A DNA stretch of 64,000 nucleotides, taken from the NCBI GenBank assembly GCA_043101845.1, contig JBICHN010000011.1:1364001-1428000 (forward strand), read 5' to 3'. Below the pieces are notes generated by a model. The model did not search any database. It was not told the DNA's origin and saw only the letters and a program-made list of their open reading frames with translations. Below, piece by piece: positions 34,024 to 42,471 of this stretch. Position numbers and translations under genes: made by a program. Origin of the DNA: JBICHN01 sp043101845 (GTDB lineage: Bacteria; Planctomycetota; Phycisphaerae; Phycisphaerales; UBA5793). Numbering within the stretch: position 1 is the stretch's first letter; every line of letters begins with the position of its first letter.

Positions 34024-35019
34024 ATGATCGAGATCCTCGCCGCCTGTTCCGTCACCGCCGCTGCGTCCATCGCCTCGGTCGAGCCGACGCGAACCTACTA
34101 CCAGACCGGCCACGAAGCGCCGTTCAAGCTGACGGGATCGGGCTCGCACGAACTCGTGCTCCTCGCCGCCGACAATTCGGAGGTCGCCCGCGCGTCGGTG
34201 GCGACCGGTGACGGTGTCGTGGATCTCGCCGAGGTCTTCCCCGAGTTGTGGTCCTTCGACCGCGAGACGCACTACCTGCAGGATCTCCTCGACGGCGACC
34301 CGAATGGACCTGCCATCGTGCTGCAGCCGATGCGCGAGTATCCTCGGCCCGTCCTTCGCGGGACGGCGCGCGGGCCGCAGGTCGAGCGCTGGCAGGAGGT
34401 CCCGGACTCGCAACTCGCGTTTACCGGATTCCGGGCTTATGTCGAGCAGTATCCGGTTCTGCATACGACGAACGGCGACATTACGCTCGTAATGCGCCCC
34501 GACGAAGCGCCGAACACCGTGTGGAACTTCCTCGAGCTCGTCGATGGCGGCTTCTACACGAATATTCCGTTCCATCGTGTCATCGGTCCGGCGCGGACGC
34601 GCACCGGCGCCGGATTCGTCATTCAGGCCGGCGATCCGACGGGAACGGGGATGGGCGGCCCCGGCTATTCGATCGATCTTGAGCCGTCCGATCTACCGCA
34701 CGATCTCGGAGTCATTTCGATGGCCCGTGAAGGCAATGATGTCAATACGGCGGGGAGCCAGTTCTTCCTCTGCCTCTCCCGCGAAGGGACGAGCTTCCTC
34801 GACGGCCAGTACACGACCTTCGGCCAGACGATCAAGGGGGTCGAGGTGATCACTGAGATCGGGAATGTCGAAACCGATCAGGCCGACCGGCCGGTGAACA
34901 TGCCGTATGTTCAGTCCGCCGAACTCGTCGACGCGGAACCGCGAGTTCCCGGCGAGAAGCCCGAATGGATGACGCCTGTGAGTTCGAGTACCGGCGACGA
35001 CGAGGGAGACGGTCGCTGA
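34024..35019 (+). CDS. Exported cyclophilin-type peptidyl-prolyl isomerase
   Basis: 331 residues from ATG 34024, with AGGAG at 34011-34015. A short signal peptide (MIEILAACSVTAAASIA) precedes a novel-looking 120-residue domain, then a cyclophilin domain at about 150-300: PFHRVI, GFVIQAGDPTGTGMGGPGY, ISMAREGNDVNTAGSQFFLCL and LDGQYTTFGQTIKG, active-site residues conserved. The C terminus is acidic. Speeds folding of exported proteins, alongside the FKBP at 22599. Divergent from the cyclase gene. Confidence 0.88.
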   Translation: MIEILAACSVTAAASIASVEPTRTYYQTGHEAPFKLTGSGSHELVLLAADNSEVARASVATGDGVVDLAEVFPELWSFDRETHYLQDLLDGDPNGPAIVLQPMREYPRPVLRGTARGPQVERWQEVPDSQLAFTGFRAYVEQYPVLHTTNGDITLVMRPDEAPNTVWNFLELVDGGFYTNIPFHRVIGPARTRTGAGFVIQAGDPTGTGMGGPGYSIDLEPSDLPHDLGVISMAREGNDVNTAGSQFFLCLSREGTSFLDGQYTTFGQTIKGVEVITEIGNVETDQADRPVNMPYVQSAELVDAEPRVPGEKPEWMTPVSSSTGDDEGDGR

Positions 35020-35037
35020 CCGCTCGAATTCGAGAAA

Positions 35038-35934
35038 CTACCGGGACGCGGCGTCGACCGTATTTCGAAGGAGCATCGCCACGGTCATCGGGCCCACCCC
35101 GCCCGGTACGGGAGAGATCCAACCCGCGACCTTGGCGACCCCGTCGAAGTCGACATCGCCGACGGTCACTGTGCGGCCGGTGTCGGGGTCGGTCACGCGA
35201 TTGATGCCGACATCGATGACGACGGCGCCCGGCTTCACCATGTCAGCCGTGATGAGCCCGGGCCGGCCAACCGCGACGATCAGCACATCGGCGGCGCTCG
35301 TCAGACTCGCCAGTTCCTTCGTGTACTTGTTGCAGCTGACGACGGTGGCGTCCTGCCGCATCATGAGCACCGCGATTGGCTTCCCGACGATATTGCTGGC
35401 TCCCACGCAGACCACGGTCGCTCCGCGGAGCTCAACACCGGTTGATTCGACGAGCCGCATTGACGCGAGCGCCGTGCAGGGTACGAGCGAAGAGTGACCG
35501 TAGACGACATTGCCGATGTTTGCGGGATTGACGCCTTCGACATCTTTGTCAGGATCGATGAGCGACTGGAGGCGATACGGATCGATCCCGGCGGGGACCG
35601 GTAGGTGAAGCATGATCGCCGTCACTTCGTCGTCGTTATTGAGAAGCAGTATGCGGCCGGCGATATCCTCGTATCGCGCATTTTCCGGCAGGAGATGCAG
35701 CCGGTACTCGATGCCGAGCTCTTCGCAGGTCGAACGCTGCTTCTCCGCGTAAGTTCGCGCCGGGGAGGCGCCTTGAAAGAGATCAGGCTCGGGGTCGGCG
35801 AGCACCGCATCGAGTGACACCCGACGCCCCTGAGCTTTCAAGGTGGTCACCGTTTCGGCGATTTCGCGGCGAGTCTTCTTCGCGAGCGATCGTCCGTTGA
35901 TGATCTGGGCCGTGGTGGCGCTCATGGACGCCAT
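35038..35934 (-). CDS. folD: Methylenetetrahydrofolate dehydrogenase/cyclohydrolase
   Basis: 298 residues. Substrate-binding P-R-x-Y-x-x-K-like region (ASPARTYAEKQRSTCEELGIEY with the catalytic Lys), LPVPAGIDPYRLQSLIDPDKDVEGVNPANIG, CTALASMRLVESTG and the NADP site VVCVGASNIVGKPIAVLMM. Full-length bifunctional FolD, cytoplasmic, in C1-folate metabolism. Convergent with the cyclophilin gene, 18 bases apart. Confidence 0.95.
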   Translation of the reverse strand: MASMSATTAQIINGRSLAKKTRREIAETVTTLKAQGRRVSLDAVLADPEPDLFQGASPARTYAEKQRSTCEELGIEYRLHLLPENARYEDIAGRILLLNNDDEVTAIMLHLPVPAGIDPYRLQSLIDPDKDVEGVNPANIGNVVYGHSSLVPCTALASMRLVESTGVELRGATVVCVGASNIVGKPIAVLMMRQDATVVSCNKYTKELASLTSAADVLIVAVGRPGLITADMVKPGAVVIDVGINRVTDPDTGRTVTVGDVDFDGVAKVAGWISPVPGGVGPMTVAMLLRNTVDAASR

Positions 35935-35960
35935 GATAGCGGTCCGTCTACACTGCCGAC

Positions 35961-36800
35961 ATGCTCGTCTATCTCAACGGCGCGTTCCTCCCGGCGGATC
36001 AGGCGCGCATTTCTCCCTTTGACCGAGGGTTTCTCTTCGGCGATGGTGTGTACGAAGTCGTCCGGTACTTCAATCGCCGGCCGGTGCGGCTACGCCCTCA
36101 CATCGAACGACTCGCAAGAAGCATGCGAGAGATTCAGCTCACCGGATTCGACGCCGAGTTGCTCGGACCGGTCGGTGAAGAATTGCTCTTGCGGGAAGAA
36201 CTCAGCGACGCGTCGATCTACTGGCAGGTGACGCGCGGCGTCGAGGCGACGCGACGCCATGTTCCCGCGCGAGAGATGACGCCGACCGTCTTCGCGTACG
36301 CCGAATCCACGCCGTCACTCGACGAGTGCCGCGAGCCCCGGCGGATGAAGGCGATTCTCTATGACGATATTCGTTGGGGGCGTGGAGACATCAAATCCAT
36401 CAGCCTCCTCGGTGGTTTGCTTGGAAAGCTGGCCGCGCGAGATGCAGGCGGCGATGAAGCGATCTTCCACCGCGATGGCCTGCTCACGGAGGGAGGAGCG
36501 ACGAATGTCATCGTCGTCGATCGAGCGGGCATCGCCCGGACTCCTCCACTCGCAGGCGCCGGACGCATCCTCGACGGGATTACTCGTGGACTGGTCCTCG
36601 AGGTCGCGCCGGAGATTCGTGTCGAGCCCATTCGAGTAGACTCGCTCGGATCATCGCGCGAGGTGCTCCTCATTGGCACGCGCACCTTCGTCGGTTCGGT
36701 CATTGAACTTGAAGGTCAGCGCGTGGGGGAGGGAATCCCCGGCCCATTCGCTAGGGAGTTGAATCGCCGGTTGGTGGCTCGTCTTCGGGCCGAGGCCTGA
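35961..36800 (+). CDS. Class IV aminotransferase (D-amino-acid/branched-chain type)
   Basis: 279 residues. Opening VYLNGAFLPADQARISPFDRGFLFGDGVYEVVRYFN is the class-IV fold start; the PLP Lys lies in RWGRGDIKSISLLGGLLGKLAA; LLTEGGATNVIVV carries the conserved Glu/Asn pair. The pattern is closest to D-alanine aminotransferase, which supplies D-Ala and D-Glu for cell wall synthesis; a branched-chain or 4-amino-4-deoxychorismate role cannot be excluded. Divergent from folD, 26 bases apart. Confidence 0.85.
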   Translation: MLVYLNGAFLPADQARISPFDRGFLFGDGVYEVVRYFNRRPVRLRPHIERLARSMREIQLTGFDAELLGPVGEELLLREELSDASIYWQVTRGVEATRRHVPAREMTPTVFAYAESTPSLDECREPRRMKAILYDDIRWGRGDIKSISLLGGLLGKLAARDAGGDEAIFHRDGLLTEGGATNVIVVDRAGIARTPPLAGAGRILDGITRGLVLEVAPEIRVEPIRVDSLGSSREVLLIGTRTFVGSVIELEGQRVGEGIPGPFARELNRRLVARLRAEA

Positions 36801-36847
36801 TCGCGGTATTTCTATACGCCGCCGAAGGACCCTATCGTTGATGAACC

Positions 36848-37648
36848 ATGTCACTTGAGAAGACAACCGGGCCGAATCTCGTCGCGGTGAGCGTCGGCAA
36901 TACACGAATCACTGTCGCTCGGGTCGAGTCTGGACGGATCGAGTCGAGCGATCGATTTGCGCTTGATGATCTCGATTCGGCGGTGGCGAGGGTCAGGGAC
37001 CACTGGTCGGCCGTGGAGGATCTTGAGGCCGCCTCGATACTGATCGCCTCTGTCAATCGTGAGGTCTATGCGCCGCTTCTTGCGCGGCTGAAGCAGCAGG
37101 CGCCCTCGAATCGAATCTTCCGGGTCGGTGTTGATCTCCCGATTCCGATCGGGCGTCAGCTCGATGAAGACGCCACACCAGGGGACGATCGACTTCTCAA
37201 CGCGGCCGCGGCGTTCGATAAGTTGCAGCAGGCGTGCGTCATCATTGACGCGGGGTCGGCGGTGACGGTCGACTTCGTTGACGGGCAGGGGACCTTTCAT
37301 GGCGGCGCCATACTGCCGGGCGCGCGAATGCAACTCAAGGCGATGCACGAAGGCACGAGCCAGCTTCCCTCGCTCTCGTTTGAACCGCCGGAGCCGGACT
37401 GGTTCGCGCCGAACACACGGCAATCGATGCTCCACGGTGTGTACTACGGAATTCGCGGAGCGGTGCGATTTCTCATTGAGCGGTACGCGGAGGGCTATCA
37501 GGCGTATCCCAGAATCATCGCGACCGGTGGTGACGCGCACACGCTCTTCGACGATGACGAACTCATCGAGACCATTGTCGACGACCTCACGATCTTCGGA
37601 ATTGCGGCCACGGCGCGCGTCGCGCTTACCGCGGACCACGAATCATGA
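36848..37648 (+). CDS. coaX: Type III pantothenate kinase-like protein with altered motif 1
   Basis: 266 residues. Motif 2 PGDDRLLNAAAAF and motif 3 VIIDAGSAVTVDFVD, then GGAILPG, match CoaX (acetate-kinase/actin fold; first step of coenzyme A synthesis). The usual motif 1 D-x-GNT, whose Asp is catalytic, reads VSVGNT (Ser15). Activity is therefore uncertain. Its end overlaps the next ORF by 4 bases (ATGA), forming a three-gene unit with the membrane protein and MnmE-like genes. Confidence 0.8.
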   Translation: MSLEKTTGPNLVAVSVGNTRITVARVESGRIESSDRFALDDLDSAVARVRDHWSAVEDLEAASILIASVNREVYAPLLARLKQQAPSNRIFRVGVDLPIPIGRQLDEDATPGDDRLLNAAAAFDKLQQACVIIDAGSAVTVDFVDGQGTFHGGAILPGARMQLKAMHEGTSQLPSLSFEPPEPDWFAPNTRQSMLHGVYYGIRGAVRFLIERYAEGYQAYPRIIATGGDAHTLFDDDELIETIVDDLTIFGIAATARVALTADHES

Positions 37649-38160
37649 ATGACTCTGGTACCCCACCGCGAGATCCGCTCGACGAAGATCCCATGTCGCC
37701 CGAGTCGCTTTCGCCGGAGCAGGCGATTCTCACCGCGCGGTTCATCACCGGCGCGATGGCGAGCGGGGTCATCATTTTCATGGTGATCGTCGGCGTGATG
37801 TATCAGACTCAACGGGCGCCGATGAATCCCGATCCTCAACTGCGAATCATTCTGTTCGCCATCGGGGTCGTTCTTTCTCTCATGGGCTTCCTTGCAGGTC
37901 CGGTCATTCGCGGACAGATCTGGAACCGCGCGAGGCGGAACCAGCTCGAGTCGCCCACCGGCGGCGCCATACTGACCGGATCGATCGTCGCGACGGCGGT
38001 CAACGAAGCGGCGGCGCTCTTCGGACTGGTGGGAGCTCTCGCCTTTGGTCCGGAGTTTCTGATTCTCGCCGTGGCGTCCCTTGTGGCCATGGTGCTCCTT
38101 CTCCCCCGCAAATCGCAGGTCGTTCCGGACGCGAACCCGTATCGCGGGGACCTGAGTTGA
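37645..38160 (+). CDS. Membrane protein of unknown function
   Basis: 171 residues. A polar N-terminal 30 residues, then four hydrophobic segments (ARFITGAMASGVIIFMVIVGVM; RIILFAIGVVLSLMGFLAG; LTGSIVATAVNEAAALFGLVG; EFLILAVASLVAMVLLL). No family recognised. Overlaps coaX and the next gene by 4 bases each (ATGA and TTGA), implying translational coupling. Confidence 0.7.
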   Translation: MNDSGTPPRDPLDEDPMSPESLSPEQAILTARFITGAMASGVIIFMVIVGVMYQTQRAPMNPDPQLRIILFAIGVVLSLMGFLAGPVIRGQIWNRARRNQLESPTGGAILTGSIVATAVNEAAALFGLVGALAFGPEFLILAVASLVAMVLLLPRKSQVVPDANPYRGDLS

Positions 38161-39170
38161 CGACGACTCGATTCACCGCCGCCACACCTATGCGGCCGGG
38201 CGCGATCGCTGTTCTCGATCTCATGGGAGGAGGCGTCGAAGAAACGCTTGCGGGACTGACGGGATACTCCAACTGGCGACCGGGTGAACTCCGCCTTGTG
38301 GATCTGGGCGGTGTCGATCGGGGAATCGCCGTGCTTCTCGATCGGCGCCGCGCGCAGATCATGCCGCACGGCGGGCCGCGCGTCCTGCAACTGCTTCGGG
38401 ACCGGCTCGTCGAACTCGACGCCATTCCGGTCGCGGAGGCGGACGATCCGATGGTCGCCTATCCGGAGGCTTCGAATATCGTCGAGGCGCTGATGCTCAG
38501 AGCGATCGCACGCGCTCAGAGTGATCTGGCCATTGATCTCCTGCTCGATCAGCCACGACGCTGGCGGAGTGACTTCGGAGACGAGTCCGACGCAAGTCTG
38601 CGTGAGCGAGCCGCCATTCTCCACCGTCTGCTCGAGCCACCGCTCGTCGTCGTCGCCGGACCTCCGAATGTCGGGAAGAGCTCGCTGCTCAACCGGCTGG
38701 TCGGACGCGAAGCGAGCATCGCCGCCGACGAGCCGGGAGTGACGAGAGACTCTGTCGGCGCCATGATCGATCTTCGCGGACTGACGGTCCGCTGGTTCGA
38801 CACGCCGGGGCGTCGGGAGTCCGATGACGAGATCGAACAGGCGGCGATCCGACTCTCGACCACGCTCATCGATCGTGCGGATCTGCTTCTCGTGGTCACC
38901 GAGCCCGGCGGCGGTCCGTCCGACCTCGCCGATCGGGCCGATCTCCGAATCGGACTCAAGGCGGATCTCGCCGGTCCCGGGCGATCCTGGCCGGAGCCAA
39001 ATGACGCCACGCTCTCGGTGGTGACGGGCGACGGGATCGCCTCGCTGGTCGATCTCGTACGCGAACGGCTCGTTCCTCGGTCAGCGCTCGATCACCCGGG
39101 CCGGTGGCTCTTCGACGAACGGCTGTTGGCGACACCGGCGTCTGGCGAACGGAAACCGTCCGCCCTATAG
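38157..39170 (+). CDS. Short MnmE/TrmE-like GTPase lacking the C-terminal domain
   Basis: 337 residues from TTG 38157 (ATG 38190 is an alternative). N-terminal TrmE-like domain ends in a conserved MPHGG (residues 70-73). A short helical part follows, then a G domain: G1 GPPNVGKSS (168-176), G2-like DEPGVTRDS and G3 DTPG (215-218); the G4 NKxD is LKAD. MnmE is about 450 residues and ends with C-x-G-K-[FL]-C; here nothing follows the G domain, so wobble-U34 modification by the usual mechanism is unlikely. Probably a paralogue. Confidence 0.7.
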   Translation: MTTTRFTAATPMRPGAIAVLDLMGGGVEETLAGLTGYSNWRPGELRLVDLGGVDRGIAVLLDRRRAQIMPHGGPRVLQLLRDRLVELDAIPVAEADDPMVAYPEASNIVEALMLRAIARAQSDLAIDLLLDQPRRWRSDFGDESDASLRERAAILHRLLEPPLVVVAGPPNVGKSSLLNRLVGREASIAADEPGVTRDSVGAMIDLRGLTVRWFDTPGRRESDDEIEQAAIRLSTTLIDRADLLLVVTEPGGGPSDLADRADLRIGLKADLAGPGRSWPEPNDATLSVVTGDGIASLVDLVRERLVPRSALDHPGRWLFDERLLATPASGERKPSAL

Positions 39171-39228
39171 TCCTCGACCGATTACGGGCGACATTCAGCC
39201 CGTCCGGACACCCGCGAAAGGCGACGGA

Positions 39229-40143
39229 ATGGCCGACAAGCGATTGGAAGAGATCCGCACCAGTGACATGACCGAGTCGTCGGTCAATCTCGAACTGGTG
39301 GAGTGGCTGAAGAAGAGTGGCGTCAACTGGCTGCTCGCGTTTCTTCTCATCATCATCGCCTTTATGGGGTTCGACCGCTTCAAGAAGTATCAGGCCGCGC
39401 AGGAGGATGAGGCCTGGGCGACACTCGCCGGCGTTGACACCGCCGCGTCGCTCGAGGGTGTCGCCGAGGATTATGCGAAGTACGGGGCGATTCGCGAACT
39501 TGCGTTGCTGCAGGCCGCGGACATCCACATGAGCACGCTTCGTCGTGACGAATCGCAGCTCGAGCCTCAGGCGACGGTTGATGACCCTGAGACGGCTGAT
39601 CCGGAGACTGTCGAACCGGCGGCGCCCTTGACCGACGATGAGCGCTCGGATCTCCTCGGGCAACTCGAGCGACTCTACGGCGAAATCGTCGCCACGACTC
39701 AAGAGGATGATGGCAAGGTCGTCCTCTTCGCCCGGGCGCGATTCGGCCAGGCTGCGGTCGCCGAAATGCGTGGTGACCTCGACGCCGCGTCGTCGATCTA
39801 CGACGCGATCGAATCGGAGATGGAAGGGGTCTATCCGGCCTTCGCCGAGATCGCGCGCGACCGGCGCAGCACGCTTGAGCGCGCCGCGATCGCGACGCCG
39901 CTGCCGCCGCAGGACGCGGTGACGGAGATGATCAACCGGGCGCTCGGTCGCGACACGCTTCCGGAACTTCCGAACGCCGACGGTCCGGGTGAAGCGGGCC
40001 CCGCACTTCCCGACGATCAGCAGGCGCCGGCCGAAGGGAATGACGGCGTCGAAGGATCGGACGCCGACGAATCGGGTCCGGCGAACGAGGCGCCCGAGTC
40101 GACAGAGCCGGAGACGCCGGAGCCGCCCGGCGACGGGGGCTGA
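39229..40143 (+). CDS. Membrane-anchored TPR-like protein (YfgM-like)
   Basis: 304 residues. A single transmembrane segment (VNWLLAFLLIIIAFMGF, about 34-50) after a short cytosolic start, then a helical region with tetratricopeptide-like pattern (AWATLAGVDTAASLEGVAEDYAKYGAIRELALLQAADI and RFGQAAVAEMRGDLDAASSIYDAI), as in YfgM-type proteins of the cell envelope. The last 65 residues are acidic and low complexity. AAAGGCGACGG lies upstream of the ATG. The pseudouridine synthase gene starts 2 bases after its stop. Confidence 0.65.
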   Translation: MADKRLEEIRTSDMTESSVNLELVEWLKKSGVNWLLAFLLIIIAFMGFDRFKKYQAAQEDEAWATLAGVDTAASLEGVAEDYAKYGAIRELALLQAADIHMSTLRRDESQLEPQATVDDPETADPETVEPAAPLTDDERSDLLGQLERLYGEIVATTQEDDGKVVLFARARFGQAAVAEMRGDLDAASSIYDAIESEMEGVYPAFAEIARDRRSTLERAAIATPLPPQDAVTEMINRALGRDTLPELPNADGPGEAGPALPDDQQAPAEGNDGVEGSDADESGPANEAPESTEPETPEPPGDGG

Positions 40144-40145
40144 AG

Positions 40146-41324
40146 GTGAATCCGGGCGGACCGGAGGGCGCCGACGAAAGTCGTGATGAAGTCAGCGCCG
40201 GAGCGGAACTGCTCAACGCCGGCGGAAAGCTCGATCCCGATCTCGTTCGCGCCGCTTCGGAACTGGATGAGGACGGCGCGCTCACCATTCGATTTCGACT
40301 CACGCGCGACCTGCGAAAACGGCTCGATCTCTATCTCATCGATCGGATTCCGTACCTGAGTCGAAATCAGATTCAACGATTGATCCGCGAGTCCGCAGTG
40401 ACGGTGAACGCCCGCACGCCGAAGCCGTCCACCCGGCTTCGTCTCGGCGACGAAATCACACTGGTCGCGCCGCCGCCGCCGTCGAACGAGATCCCGCCCG
40501 AAGACATTCCCCTCGATATTCTCTTCGAGGATGAACATCTCATCGTGCTTAATAAGCACGCCGACATCATCGTACACCCCGCGCGCGGGAACAAGACCGG
40601 AACGATCGTCAACGCGTTGTCGTACCACTTCCTCCACAACTCGTCCGGATCACTCTCCGGCGTCGGCGAAGAGGACGCGCGGCCGGGTGTGGTGCATCGA
40701 CTCGATCGCTATACCACCGGCGTCATGGTGGCGGCGAAATCTGATCTCGCGCACTGGCGACTCGGGAAGCAGTTCGAAGCGCGAACCGTCGACAAGCGAT
40801 ACCTCGCCTTCGTTCACGGGACGGTCGAGCCGCCCTTGGACACGATCGAGGCGCCGATCGGCAAGCACCCGCGCATCCGTGAACTCATGGCGGTGCGACA
40901 CGACTCGTCCGCAAAGCCCGCGACCACGATCTATCGTCTGCGCGAGCAATTCGACGGATTCGCCCTTGTCGAACTCGAGCTCAAGACCGGTCGGACGCAC
41001 CAGATCCGCGTTCATCTCGCTCACCTCGGATGGCCCATCGTGGGAGATGATCTCTACGGAGGGAGGTCTCTCGAGCTGCGCGAGTTCGATTCGAATGCGC
41101 CTGATCCCGACTCGATGGTCATTGACCGACAGGCGCTGCACGCGACCATGCTGGCGTTTCGTCATCCGATCACGGGCGAACGGGTCTCGTTTCTCGCCCC
41201 GGCGCCCGCCGATCTGCGCCGGCTGCTCGCATGCCTGCGAGAGTTCCGTCCGGGGAGAGGCGTCATCACGCCGCCCGGCGCCGTGGTTGATCTCGACGCC
41301 GCGGTGGGGACGCCAGTCCAATGA
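40146..41324 (+). CDS. RluA-family pseudouridine synthase
   Basis: 392 residues from GTG 40146. N-terminal S4 RNA-binding domain (about 55-115: RLDLYLIDRIPYLSRNQIQRLIRESAVTVN), then the catalytic domain with the HRLDRYTTGV motif holding the active-site Asp and KTGRTHQIRVHLAHLGWPIVGDDLYGG. Length and motifs fit RluD/RluC-type enzymes modifying 23S rRNA; the exact site is not readable. It ends one base before the convergent CYTH gene. Confidence 0.93.
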   Translation: MNPGGPEGADESRDEVSAGAELLNAGGKLDPDLVRAASELDEDGALTIRFRLTRDLRKRLDLYLIDRIPYLSRNQIQRLIRESAVTVNARTPKPSTRLRLGDEITLVAPPPPSNEIPPEDIPLDILFEDEHLIVLNKHADIIVHPARGNKTGTIVNALSYHFLHNSSGSLSGVGEEDARPGVVHRLDRYTTGVMVAAKSDLAHWRLGKQFEARTVDKRYLAFVHGTVEPPLDTIEAPIGKHPRIRELMAVRHDSSAKPATTIYRLREQFDGFALVELELKTGRTHQIRVHLAHLGWPIVGDDLYGGRSLELREFDSNAPDPDSMVIDRQALHATMLAFRHPITGERVSFLAPAPADLRRLLACLREFRPGRGVITPPGAVVDLDAAVGTPVQ

Positions 41325-41325
41325 C

Positions 41326-41850
41326 TCAGTCGTCGACCGGCGTTTCGATTCGTCGGGCGAGAAGATCGCTGTAACTCCCCGCGATTGTTTCTCCGGTGAT
41401 TGGTCGGAACACTTCACGCAGCTCGGCGACCTGCTCGTGACACTTCTTCACGCCGAACGGCGGTCGGACAACCGCTTCGAATTCGAGATAGTCGCCGAGT
41501 TCGCGCACTCGATCGAGATGGATGCGAACATTCTCGAGCAGAAAGAGTTCACGGTTCTTGATTACCGTCAGCCACTCTTTGAGCGAGACCATTCCCCAGC
41601 GGGAGCGCGCCTGCTCTTCGGTGTAGGTTGAATACTCGCTCATGCGCGCCGTCAGTCGATCGGGACGACGATAGAGAATGAATTCGACCGGCTGTCCGCT
41701 CGTCTCGCGGCGCTTGAGCCGTCCATCTGGAACACGGAAGTAGGTGTCGATCTGCTGGAAGGCGCCCATGAAGCGGGCGCCGAGCGCGTGGCATTGCGCA
41801 CGAGCCGCCTCGAGATCGCGCAGCTCCGTCTTATACTCGACATTCCGCAT
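41326..41850 (-). CDS. CYTH-domain protein (class IV adenylate cyclase / thiamine-triphosphatase-like)
   Basis: 174 residues from ATG 41850. Begins MRNVEYKTELRD, where CYTH enzymes have the E-x-E-x-K motif (here EYK, one Glu short), then DTYFRVPDGRLKRRETSG, with the conserved Arg/Lys pairs, and VFRPITGETIAGSYSDLL. Fits the CyaB-like CYTH group (triphosphate tunnel fold). A nucleotide or thiamine triphosphate substrate is inferred. Starts 22 bases after the LeuD-like stop. Confidence 0.72.
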   Translation of the reverse strand: MRNVEYKTELRDLEAARAQCHALGARFMGAFQQIDTYFRVPDGRLKRRETSGQPVEFILYRRPDRLTARMSEYSTYTEEQARSRWGMVSLKEWLTVIKNRELFLLENVRIHLDRVRELGDYLEFEAVVRPPFGVKKCHEQVAELREVFRPITGETIAGSYSDLLARRIETPVDD

Positions 41851-41872
41851 TCGCGTTCGATTCCTTTCCGCT

Positions 41873-42436
41873 TCAACCGCCCTCGACCGGCTCGTTCGAC
41901 TCCAGAAAGGCCGCGAGTCCACCGGCCTCGACGATCGTCCGGACGACTCCAAGCGGCGCCAGCGCCAGCTGCGCGCCGTCGTTCGACTGCAGCGTCATCG
42001 TCTCCAGATTGATCGACACCTCGTCGCCTCGGCTCAAGTGTGATCGGAAGGAGTCGATCGCGACCGCCTCACCGCGCAGGGGAAAGAAATGCCCCTCGTT
42101 GACCGCGATTCGCTCGAACTCGGGACCGAACGACGCGGCGATCACCGCGCGAACGCCCGCCTCGCCGAGGGCCGCGGCGGCATGAGCGGCGCCCGCGCCG
42201 GCGCCGAAGAGTTCGCCGGCGACGACGATCGTGTACGGGCTCCGCGTCTCGCCGCTGGCGATGAACGGACCGTACTCATCGCGCAGTGAGTCGAATGCCG
42301 TCGCGGCGAGTTCGGCCCGCTCGCCCGAATCATTGAGATCGAATGTGGCATATGCGCGGGCCACGATGGCGTCGGCTCGGATGTCATCACCGACGAGATA
42401 GACGCGTCCCTTCAATGTGTCTTTCCTTGGCGACAT
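41873..42436 (-). CDS. Divergent aconitase-superfamily small subunit (LeuD-like)
   Basis: 187 residues, the length of short-form LeuD. Opening GRVYLVGDDIRADAIVARAYAT corresponds to LeuD G-R-x-W-x-F-G-D-D-I-x-T-D-x-I-x-x-x-x-Y-L. Then IVVAGELFGAGAGAAHAAAALGEAGVRAVIAASFGPEFERIAVNEG aligns with the LeuD GxNFGCGSSREHAPxAL...GVxAVIAxSFxxIFxxNAxNxG block. The catalytic GSSRE is GAGAA; YLT is AYAT. The swivel fold is probably kept, the normal substrate site lost. A matching large subunit lies at 28688. MATE lies 35 bases upstream on the strand. Confidence 0.7.
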   Translation of the reverse strand: MSPRKDTLKGRVYLVGDDIRADAIVARAYATFDLNDSGERAELAATAFDSLRDEYGPFIASGETRSPYTIVVAGELFGAGAGAAHAAAALGEAGVRAVIAASFGPEFERIAVNEGHFFPLRGEAVAIDSFRSHLSRGDEVSINLETMTLQSNDGAQLALAPLGVVRTIVEAGGLAAFLESNEPVEGG

Positions 42437-42471
42437 TCGACCTCGAGTCGTGTTACTGAGCCCTCAACTGA

